This document shows positions 1 through 5,596 of a DNA stretch of 6,873 nucleotides, piece after piece. The DNA comes from Bacteriovoracaceae bacterium UBA7317. GTDB lineage: Bacteria > Bdellovibrionota > Bacteriovoracia > Bacteriovoracales > Bacteriovoracaceae. The notes below the pieces were generated by a model. The model did not search any database and was not told where the DNA came from. It saw nothing but the letters and a program-made list of their open reading frames with translations. The DNA lies in assembly GCA_002474345.1 (NCBI GenBank), contig DKQD01000047.1, positions 1,869 to 8,741 on the forward strand, read 5' to 3'. The translations under genes were made by a program, and so were the position numbers. Within the stretch, counting starts at the first letter, position 1; each line of letters begins with the position of its first letter.

Positions 1-59
1 GTAAAAAAGTTTGTAAAGGTGAACCAACTTTAATTTTTCCCATTTTTTTCAAAGGGTAA
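1..59 (+). other. Possible 3' end of an upstream operon gene
   Basis: The frame starting at base 3 is open from the window edge to a TAA at 57-59, 7 bp before thiO. It would give an 18-residue tail ending in IFPIFFKG. A second frame, starting at base 1, is open only to a TAA at 31-33. Either could be the end of a preceding gene, and tight spacing in the first case would match the packing of the genes that follow. I do not recognise the peptide, and a stretch this short can be open by chance. A weak 6-bp stem (AAAGTT at 6-11 with AACTTT at 26-31) precedes a T run, but it is too weak to call a terminator. Confidence 0.2.
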
Positions 60-66
60 AAAGAAA

Positions 67-1173
67 ATGCAGAAGTTGTCACTAGGTATTGTTGGTGCCG
101 GAGTCATGGGAAAGATGGTAGGTCTTTTTGCCCTGAGTAGAGGTCATAGAGTTACTTATTTTGATAATAACCCTATTCTTTTTGACGGTACTCAAGAAAA
201 AATTATTCCCTGCAGTCTTGTTGCTGCTGGGATGCTATCACCTTTTTGTGAGTTAGAAAAAGCCGACTTAATTATATCCAAATTAGGAGAGGATTCTCTT
301 CCTCTATGGGAGGGGATTTCTAAAGATTTTGATGGAAGCTTTTACTTTGATAGAAAGGGTGGAATTGTTGTCTCTCATCCTGAAGATAAAAATGAGGTAT
401 TTAATCTATTAAGGAAGCTGAAACAACACAACTTAAGACATGTTTGTGAAGAGGTTTCAAAAATAAAATTAAATTCTCTTGAGCCTGATCTTTCTTCAAG
501 CTTTATGGAGGCCCTTTATTTCCCAAATGAAGGTCATGTCGATCCTTTGAGCTTTCAAAAGGCTTTTGTTGAAAAGATAATTCCTCAATGTGATGAATGC
601 CATTTTAATACTGAGGTTTTAGATATTGGGCCTCACAAAATTGAAACTAACAAAGGTCATTACTCGTTTGATTACGTTATAGATTGCCGTGGATTGGGTG
701 CTAATAAAGATTTGGGTTCCTTGAGAGGTGTTAGAGGTGAGGTTATTAAAGTTCAAGCTCCAGGAGTTAAAATTTCTCGTCCAGTAAGACTCATGCATCC
801 ACGCTATCAAATTTATGTTGTCCCAAGACCTAAAGATTGTTATTTAATTGGAGCTACGTCATTAGAGAGTGAGGACTTTTCTCCCGTATCAGTTCGGTCA
901 GCTTTAGAGCTCTTATCAGCACTCTATTCTTTAAATAGCTCTTTTTCTGAGGCCAGAATTTTAGAGATGAACGTTCAATGTCGGCCTGCTTTTACAAGTA
1001 ATAATCCAAAGATTATTTTCTCTAAAGGAGGTGGTCTTATTAGAGTCAATGGTCTTTACCGTCATGGGTACTTAATTTCTCCAAAATTGGCAGAGGTTCT
1101 TTTAGATAGGATGATTGGTAATTTAGAGAGTCATTCACCCTTTTTTGAGTGTTGTTCTTGGGAGGACTTATGA
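67..1173 (+). CDS. thiO: FAD-dependent glycine oxidase ThiO
   Basis: Probable cytoplasmic flavoenzyme of the D-amino-acid oxidase fold. ThiO oxidises glycine with O2 to dehydroglycine (iminoacetate) plus H2O2, and ThiG uses the imine to build the thiazole ring. The 368-residue product opens with a Rossmann FAD-binding motif, G10-A-G-V-M-G15, followed by D33 at the end of the second strand, where the family places an acidic residue for the ribose. Residues 50-59 (SLVAAGMLSP) match the ThiO-type AAGML(A/S)P block. DCRGLGA (206-212), LRGVRGEV (219-226), YVVPR (250-254), IGATSLES (261-268), R306-P and GLYRHGYLISP (329-339) are further typical blocks. Length fits the family. The start has AAAGGG at 51-56, ten bases upstream. 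Its stop overlaps the thiS start. Placement next to thiS and thiG separates it from other DAO-family enzymes such as DadA. An oxygen-using ThiO in place of radical ThiH points to aerobic life. Confidence 0.9.
   Translation: MQKLSLGIVGAGVMGKMVGLFALSRGHRVTYFDNNPILFDGTQEKIIPCSLVAAGMLSPFCELEKADLIISKLGEDSLPLWEGISKDFDGSFYFDRKGGIVVSHPEDKNEVFNLLRKLKQHNLRHVCEEVSKIKLNSLEPDLSSSFMEALYFPNEGHVDPLSFQKAFVEKIIPQCDECHFNTEVLDIGPHKIETNKGHYSFDYVIDCRGLGANKDLGSLRGVRGEVIKVQAPGVKISRPVRLMHPRYQIYVVPRPKDCYLIGATSLESEDFSPVSVRSALELLSALYSLNSSFSEARILEMNVQCRPAFTSNNPKIIFSKGGGLIRVNGLYRHGYLISPKLAEVLLDRMIGNLESHSPFFECCSWEDL
1161..1165 (+). promoter_or_regulatory. Shine-Dalgarno that sets the thiS start
   Basis: GGAGG lies inside the last codons of thiO, four bases before the ATG at 1170. 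It supports that ATG as the thiS start over the in-frame GTG at 1149, which would add seven residues (start to GGL) not expected before the ThiS first beta strand. The ATG and the thiO TGA share bases as ATGA, so translation of thiS is probably coupled to thiO. Confidence 0.75.
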
Positions 1174-1373
1174 AGATTACTATTAATGGAAAAGAGAAAA
1201 GCTTCGAGGGAGAAGTCGATACTCTTTCAAATATATTATCTTTATTTGGAAAGGATGGTGATTATTTTGCCGTCGCAATAAATAAGGGTTTTGTACCAAA
1301 ACATAAGTATGAAAAGCATGAAATCAGGGAAGGGGATGTAATCGAAATAGTCACTCCTCATCCAGGAGGATGA
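1170..1373 (+). CDS. thiS: Sulfur carrier protein ThiS
   Basis: Small ubiquitin-fold sulfur carrier for thiazole formation. The C-terminal glycine is adenylated (normally by ThiF) and converted to a thiocarboxylate, which donates sulfur in the ThiG reaction. The 67-residue product begins MKITINGKEKSF, a typical first beta hairpin. It has the AVAINKGFVPK segment (residues 36-46) that matches the usual VAvN..fVpr block, then EGDVIEIVTPHPGG, ending exactly in the required Gly66-Gly67. Length is normal for the family. It overlaps thiO by 4 bp and ends 3 bp before thiG. Small size and the diglycine end could also fit MoaD, but the location directly before thiG and the GDVIEIVTPHPGG ending make ThiS the clear choice. 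No thiF is present in this window, so the activating enzyme must be elsewhere or be a shared MoeB/ThiF homologue. Confidence 0.93.
   Translation: MKITINGKEKSFEGEVDTLSNILSLFGKDGDYFAVAINKGFVPKHKYEKHEIREGDVIEIVTPHPGG
1364..1370 (+). promoter_or_regulatory. Shine-Dalgarno of thiG, made of the ThiS Gly-Gly codons
   Basis: AGGAGGA is a near-ideal Shine-Dalgarno six bases before the thiG ATG. Its GGA GGA bases are also the codons for the catalytic C-terminal Gly-Gly of ThiS, so one string serves both as protein tail and ribosome site. Confidence 0.85.
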
Positions 1374-1376
1374 AAA

Positions 1377-2207
1377 ATGTGGAATTTATTAGGGAAAAAG
1401 TTTAAGAGCCGTTTTCTTTTGGGTACTTCCGGGTATCCGTCTCCAGAAGTTTTAAAAAAATCTATTCTAGATTCCGAGGTAGAAATTATAACCATGTCTT
1501 TAAGAAGAAGTGGGGCCATGGAAGAAGGAGCAGCTTTTTGGGAGATCTTAAAAGAGCTCCCAGTTCATTTCCTTCCAAATACTGCTGGTTGTCACTCGAT
1601 TAAAGAAGCTGTGACAACTGCTCATATGGCCCGCGAAGTCTTTAATACAAATTGGATAAAGTTGGAGATTATTGGTGATGATTATAATTTACAACCAGAC
1701 CCTTTTGCTCTAGTTGAAGGCACAAAGATTTTATTGGAGGATGGTTTTGAGGTTTTTCCTTATATGACAGATGATCTTGTATTGGCAGAGAAGCTGGTTG
1801 ATTTAGGAGTTCGTATCCTCATGCCTTGGGCTTCGCCAATTGGTTCAGGCAAGGGGCTTATCAATGAGTATGCATTAAAGACTCTTAGAAACCGCTTTCC
1901 TGAACTGAATTTGATAATTGATGCGGGAATAGGTAAACCTTCAGAGGCGGCTAGAGCAATGGAAATGGGGTATGATGGCGTTTTATTAAATACAGCAGTA
2001 TCGCAGGCCCTGATTCCGAATTTAATGGCCAAGGCTTTTAGCGATGCCATCATGGGAGGGAGAAAAGGCTTCGAAGCAGGGCTTATGGAAGAGAGAGATT
2101 TCGCATCACCTTCCACTCCAGTTGTTGGAACACCTTTTTGGCACCAAGAAAAAAAGATTGAAACAAATTTAAATTGTGAGAAGAAAAATGACCTCTTTAC
2201 ACCCTAA
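1377..2207 (+). CDS. thiG: Thiazole synthase ThiG
   Basis: TIM-barrel enzyme that condenses 1-deoxy-D-xylulose 5-phosphate, dehydroglycine from ThiO and sulfur from ThiS-thiocarboxylate into the thiazole phosphate half of thiamine. The 276-residue product shows FLLGTSGYPSP (13-23, the usual RlllGTg.Y), IITMSLRR (37-44, usual itVa.RR), LPNTAGCHS (66-74) and WIKLEIIGDD (93-102). K95 is the Schiff-base lysine equivalent to K96 of the Bacillus subtilis enzyme. E97 follows it, and D182 in IIDAGIGKPSEAA (180-192) corresponds to the conserved acid/base aspartate. MPWASPIGSGKGL (149-161) is the phosphate-binding region, and GYDGVLLNTAV (198-208) lies in a late strand. All expected catalytic residues are present. 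The protein is slightly longer than usual because of a polar tail after residue 258 that overlaps the start of the next gene. It sits between thiS and thiDE with 3 bp and -20 bp spacing. Confidence 0.95.
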   Translation: MWNLLGKKFKSRFLLGTSGYPSPEVLKKSILDSEVEIITMSLRRSGAMEEGAAFWEILKELPVHFLPNTAGCHSIKEAVTTAHMAREVFNTNWIKLEIIGDDYNLQPDPFALVEGTKILLEDGFEVFPYMTDDLVLAEKLVDLGVRILMPWASPIGSGKGLINEYALKTLRNRFPELNLIIDAGIGKPSEAARAMEMGYDGVLLNTAVSQALIPNLMAKAFSDAIMGGRKGFEAGLMEERDFASPSTPVVGTPFWHQEKKIETNLNCEKKNDLFTP

Positions 2208-3795
2208 TATAGATAGAGAAAAAGCCTTAAATTCTCATTTGATTATTATCGGTGCTCATGATTCTAGTGGTGGTGCTGGTTTTACGAGTGATCTTAAAGC
2301 TGTGAATGCTTTTCGATGTCAATCAAAATATGTCGTCACTCATGTAACAGCTCAAACGCACAATTCAGTTTTAGATATTTTTCCTGTATCAACTGAAAGC
2401 TTTGAAGCTCAGCTTACTTCTGCCAGACCTAAAAAAAGAAGCGGAGATAGTGTTCACGTAGTAATCAAATTGGGAATGGTGGGAAAAATTTGGATGTTTA
2501 AAAAAATACTTTCATTCATTGAATCTTTGGAAGAAGAGAAACATTCCTTAAGTTTGATTGTTGACCCTGTCCTGTTATCAAGCTCTGCTAAGAGCTTAAT
2601 GGAAGAAGGATCTTTAGATTTTTTAAAAGTGTTTATTTTTCCTAAAGTTAAGTTATTAACCCCAAATTTAATTGAAGCTGAAAGTATTTTAAAATTAAAA
2701 GTTCAAAACTTGAAAGATATTGAAGAAATGGGCCAAAAGTTTCTTTCAATGGGTGTTGAGTCTGTTCTTATAAAAGGAGGGCATTTTTTTGAAAGACTTT
2801 CAAAAGACTCAAAAGGTTTAAAGGATTCTGTAAACGATTATTTCTGTTCATCAAAGCGACGGTATTGGGTAAAAGCTAAAGAAATAAAGTTAAATAATCA
2901 GTCAAATCCGAAAATAAGAGGGACGGGTTGTTTTCTTGCAACTGCAATTGCCTCTGGGATGACCCAAGGACTAGATCTTAGCGATTCTATCGTTATGGGA
3001 AGGTGTCTTTTAAATTCTTCCATCAGAAAATCAACTTTATGTGGAGGGGTTTCTATTTTAGGGCCCACGTGTATTGAATCCTTTGATTCTCATGATTTCC
3101 CTATAATCGAAGGTTTTTCAAACCAGGAGCCTTACGAAGAAAAGAGTCCAAGTGTAAAAAGTAGATTTAAACCTTTGAGTGATAGACCCGAGTCTTTTCC
3201 TTGGCTTTACCCGATTGTGGATCGGGCCAATTGGATTTCTAGATTGGCCGAAACTCGTTTAAATATTATTCAATTGAGAATTAAGGATTTAGAGGGGAAT
3301 GCCCTTGAAAGAGAAATTGAGGAAGCAGTATATTTATCAAAAAAGAACAATATTAGGCTTTTTGTTAATGATTATTGGAAACTTGCTTTAAAGCACAAGG
3401 CTTATGGTGTTCATCTGGGCCAGGAAGATCTTAATTTTGCAGACTTAGAAAAAATAAGGAAAGAAGGGCTTGCCTTAGGCCTCAGCTCTCATTCGTATTT
3501 TGAAGGTGCCATTGCAAAAGGAATTTTACCGAGTTATGTCGCCCTAGGTCCTATATATTTTACCAAGCTTAAGGCCATGAATTTTTCTCCTCAGGGAGTA
3601 TCAGCACTTAAGACTTGGAAAAAAATTTATGACTGTCCTGTTGTTGCCATAGGTGGAATTAACCTTTCTTTACTCCCAGAAGTGATGGAGGCTTCACCCG
3701 AAATTGTTTCAGTTGTAAGAGATATAACGTTGTCAGAAAAACCAACTCAAAGGGTTTTTGAGTGGCAAAATAAATTATCTCATAATTGTATTTAA
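2188..3795 (+). CDS. thiDE: Bifunctional HMP-P kinase / thiamine-phosphate synthase (ThiD-ThiE fusion)
   Basis: Two enzymes in one 535-residue chain. Residues about 15-295 are a ribokinase-fold ThiD, which phosphorylates HMP and HMP-P to HMP-PP. It shows GAHDSSGGAGFTSDLKAV (22-39; usual AGsDPSGGAGiqaDlK), VDPVLL (125-130), LTPNLIEAE (157-165), VLIKGGHF (193-200) and the anion-hole/catalytic GTGC (245-248). After a polar linker (about 300-335), residues 338-530 form a TIM-barrel ThiE, which joins HMP-PP to thiazole phosphate. Its motifs are YPIVD (341-345), QLRIKD (362-367), LFVNDYWKLA (391-400), GVHLGQEDL (407-415), LGLSSHS (430-436), ALGPIYFTKLK (452-462) and VVAIGGIN (485-492). The usual ThiE QLReK is here QLRIK, with a hydrophobic residue replacing the acid. 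ATG 2188 is preferred over the in-frame GTG 2176 because GAGAAG sits just upstream. It overlaps thiG by 20 bp. Both domains look complete. Confidence 0.92.
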   Translation: MTSLHPNIDREKALNSHLIIIGAHDSSGGAGFTSDLKAVNAFRCQSKYVVTHVTAQTHNSVLDIFPVSTESFEAQLTSARPKKRSGDSVHVVIKLGMVGKIWMFKKILSFIESLEEEKHSLSLIVDPVLLSSSAKSLMEEGSLDFLKVFIFPKVKLLTPNLIEAESILKLKVQNLKDIEEMGQKFLSMGVESVLIKGGHFFERLSKDSKGLKDSVNDYFCSSKRRYWVKAKEIKLNNQSNPKIRGTGCFLATAIASGMTQGLDLSDSIVMGRCLLNSSIRKSTLCGGVSILGPTCIESFDSHDFPIIEGFSNQEPYEEKSPSVKSRFKPLSDRPESFPWLYPIVDRANWISRLAETRLNIIQLRIKDLEGNALEREIEEAVYLSKKNNIRLFVNDYWKLALKHKAYGVHLGQEDLNFADLEKIRKEGLALGLSSHSYFEGAIAKGILPSYVALGPIYFTKLKAMNFSPQGVSALKTWKKIYDCPVVAIGGINLSLLPEVMEASPEIVSVVRDITLSEKPTQRVFEWQNKLSHNCI

Positions 3796-3806
3796 AATGC
3801 TTTGTA

Positions 3807-3854
3807 GTTCAAGGACATATAAATAAAGTGGCTAGGTTCAAGGACTTTCCTTGA
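3807..3854 (+). promoter_or_regulatory. Operator-like cluster of TCAAGGA half-sites before the acyl-CoA synthetase gene
   Basis: The 116-bp gap after thiDE carries a 10-bp direct repeat, GTTCAAGGAC, at 3807-3816 and 3836-3845 (29 bp apart). The second copy is also the left arm of a perfect palindrome, TCAAGGA-CTT-TCCTTGA at 3838-3854, whose right arm runs into the -35 hexamer at 3851. A weaker copy, GTTCAACGTAC, lies at 3883-3893 near the likely transcription start. Two direct and one inverted half-site around a promoter are typical of a repressor or activator binding region. The regulator is unknown; a fatty-acid-responsive one is only a guess from the target gene. If transcribed from thiDE, the same bases can fold as small alternative hairpins, but no T tract follows, so an intrinsic terminator is unlikely. 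Confidence 0.45.
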
Positions 3855-3879
3855 TAAGGAATTAAGTTCCTCTTAAAAT
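3851..3879 (+). promoter_or_regulatory. Sigma-70-type promoter for the acyl-CoA synthetase gene
   Basis: TTGATA (3851-3856) matches the -35 consensus at five of six positions, and TAAAAT (3874-3879) matches the -10 at five of six. The spacer is exactly 17 bp. Transcription would start near 3886, giving a leader of about 26 bases with the ribosome site AAGGA at 3900-3904. It is the only candidate promoter I found between genes in the window, and it would separate the acyl-CoA synthetase and alaS genes from the thi operon. Confidence 0.6.
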
Positions 3880-3911
3880 ATTGTTCAACGTACTCTTTTA
3901 AGGATGAAAGA

Positions 3912-5573
3912 ATGGAAAATGAGAAGTGGTTTGAACTGTATGATCAAGAAACACCTAAAGAAATTAAAGCCTCAGAGTTTAATTCCCTGTTAGATGTTGT
4001 CGATAAGACGCTTGAAAAGTTTTCTGGAAAAAAAGTTCTAAGCTCTTTTGGTCAAGGTGTGGCCATTGAGAAAATTGACGACATGAGTAAGAAACTGGCT
4101 TCTTTTCTCATTGATCAAGTCGGACTTCAAAAATATGATCGAGTCGCGATTATGCTTCCGAATATTTTTCAATATCCTGTGTGCCTTTTGGGTATTTTAA
4201 GAGCAGGGTTAACAGCAGTTAATATAAGCCTTTTGTACAATGCAAAGGAGCTTAAGACGATTTTTATCGATTCTGAGGCAAAGGCCATTATTACCTTGGA
4301 CACTTTTTCAAATGTCATTGATAAGTGTTACGAAGGAACATCTTTAGAGCGGGTCTTTTTTACAGGCCTTGGAGACTTTTTATCCTTTCCAAAATCTCTT
4401 CTTACAAACCTTTCTCAATTTAATATTCACCAATCTTCTTCCCTAGAAAATATCGAGGGGTCTTTAAGTCTTAAAGATGCCGTTTATAGGGGAGACTTAA
4501 ATAGTTATAAAGATCCAGAGATTAACGAGAGCGATATCGCCTTTTTACAGTACACTGGTGGGACAACGGGGCCTGCTAAAGCTGTGGCCATAACTCATAA
4601 AAATATTTTATCAGCTATGGACCAAATGGAGAGTTGGTTTCCTGGCAAATTAAAAGAAAGGTTTGAAGTCAATTTCCTGGCCTTACCACTCCACCACATT
4701 TTTTCTATCGTGAATTTCTTTCTTTTTCTCAAGTGGGGCGCTTCCAATATCCTTGTGACTTTTCCTAGAAGTATTGATGAGATTGTAAAAACTTTGAAAG
4801 ACGTTAAACCAACCGTCTTTTTTGGGATTAACCCTCTTTTTAAGGCCATCAGCGAGCACCGGGATGCAAAGAAAATAGACTTTTCAAACCTTAAGATTTC
4901 TTTAGCTGGGGCCGTACCACTTCATAAAGAAGTTCATGAAAAATGGAAAGAAATGACTGGAAGCGACATCCTAGAGGTTTATACTATAACAGAGGCATGT
5001 GGCTTTGCAGCAATAAAGCCCTTTTCTCCAGAAGGCTATGAGGAGTTTACCGGAATCCCCCCAAGTTCAACTCTCATTAAGGTCAAAGGTGAGGGGGGAG
5101 CTGAGCTTGCGGCAGGGGAAATAGGTGAAATTGCAATAAAAGGGCCCCAAGTTATTGAAAGCTACTGGAACCGGCCTGAAGAAACCAACCAATTAAAGAC
5201 CAAAGATGGGTTTTTATTAACTGGTGACTTTGGCTTTATGGATGAAAAAGGAAGGCTTAAAATTGTCGATCGTAAAAAAGATGTGATAGTTGTTTCCGGG
5301 CTTTATGTCTACCCTGGTGAGATTGATGAAGTTCTAAAAAAGAACCCTAAAATCCTCGATGCAGCATCGATCGGCGTTAGTGACTCAACAAAGGGTCAGG
5401 TAGTAAAAATTTTTGTTGTAAAGAAAGATTTTTCTTTAACGGAAGATGAGCTTAGATTATATTGCGATACACACTTAAAGGGCGGTAAAGCTCCCGAGCA
5501 CATAGAATTTATTAAAGCTATTCCTAGGACAAATATTGGCAAGGTTCTTAGGAAAAAGCTGCGAGACCTTTAG
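3912..5573 (+). CDS. Long-chain acyl-CoA synthetase, FadD-like (AMP-forming)
   Basis: Adenylate-forming enzyme that probably activates fatty acids to acyl-CoA through an acyl-AMP intermediate, for lipid synthesis or beta-oxidation. The 553-residue product has the ATP-binding loop YTGGTTGPAK (214-223), VYTITEACG (356-364; the Y.xTE motif, with E361), LLTGDFGFMD (435-444; TGD with adenosine-binding D439), the hinge and CoA-side motif IVDRKKDVIVVSGLYVYP (451-468) and the C-terminal PRTNIGKVLRKKL (538-550), where K544 is the expected catalytic lysine. The TGDxxxMDE..G.L.IVDRKKD run resembles E. coli FadD most. Two departures are visible: the residue after the loop lysine K223 is Ala where Gly is usual, and the usual SGFNVYP is SGLYVYP. 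Start ATG 3912 has AAGGA seven bases upstream. No signal peptide is seen. A medium-chain or aryl acid substrate cannot be excluded, so no symbol is given. Confidence 0.85.
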   Translation: MENEKWFELYDQETPKEIKASEFNSLLDVVDKTLEKFSGKKVLSSFGQGVAIEKIDDMSKKLASFLIDQVGLQKYDRVAIMLPNIFQYPVCLLGILRAGLTAVNISLLYNAKELKTIFIDSEAKAIITLDTFSNVIDKCYEGTSLERVFFTGLGDFLSFPKSLLTNLSQFNIHQSSSLENIEGSLSLKDAVYRGDLNSYKDPEINESDIAFLQYTGGTTGPAKAVAITHKNILSAMDQMESWFPGKLKERFEVNFLALPLHHIFSIVNFFLFLKWGASNILVTFPRSIDEIVKTLKDVKPTVFFGINPLFKAISEHRDAKKIDFSNLKISLAGAVPLHKEVHEKWKEMTGSDILEVYTITEACGFAAIKPFSPEGYEEFTGIPPSSTLIKVKGEGGAELAAGEIGEIAIKGPQVIESYWNRPEETNQLKTKDGFLLTGDFGFMDEKGRLKIVDRKKDVIVVSGLYVYPGEIDEVLKKNPKILDAASIGVSDSTKGQVVKIFVVKKDFSLTEDELRLYCDTHLKGGKAPEHIEFIKAIPRTNIGKVLRKKLRDL

Positions 5574-5581
5574 GGGGTCTC
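5563..5581 (+). other. GC-rich hairpin across the acyl-CoA synthetase stop codon
   Basis: GAGACC (5563-5568) pairs perfectly with GGTCTC (5576-5581) around a 7-base loop that contains the TAG stop. No T run follows, so it is not a standard intrinsic terminator. It lies five bases before the AAAGGAAG ribosome site of the next gene and could stabilise the message end or modulate coupling to alaS. It could also be chance. Confidence 0.3.
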
Positions 5582-5596
5582 CCATAAAGGAAGAGC

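Noticed and set aside
1..66. TPP riboswitch or intrinsic terminator before thiO
   Set aside because: None of the conserved TPP aptamer blocks (CUGAGA, the ACC-UGAUC region) is present, and the only stem (6-11 with 26-31) is six mostly A-T pairs around a long loop.
619..810. Minus-strand open frame of 63 codons
   Set aside because: Lies entirely inside thiO antisense, with no recognisable motif or ribosome site.
1149..1169. Upstream GTG start for thiS
   Set aside because: Would add seven residues before the usual ThiS N-terminus and place the clear GGAGG ribosome site inside the gene.
1760..2116. Minus-strand open frame of 118 codons
   Set aside because: Fully antisense to the strongly conserved thiG; its composition is a shadow of that gene and no family is recognised.
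2176..2187. Upstream GTG start for thiDE
   Set aside because: No ribosome site precedes it, while GAGAAG sits at a workable distance from ATG 2188; only four residues differ.
3838..3854. Intrinsic terminator of the thi operon
   Set aside because: The 7-bp hairpin has a 3-base loop, modest GC and no following T tract, and its right arm overlaps a good -35 box, so an operator is the better reading.
4595..4849. Minus-strand open frame of 84 codons
   Set aside because: Antisense to the acyl-CoA synthetase gene, with basic low-information sequence and no upstream signals.
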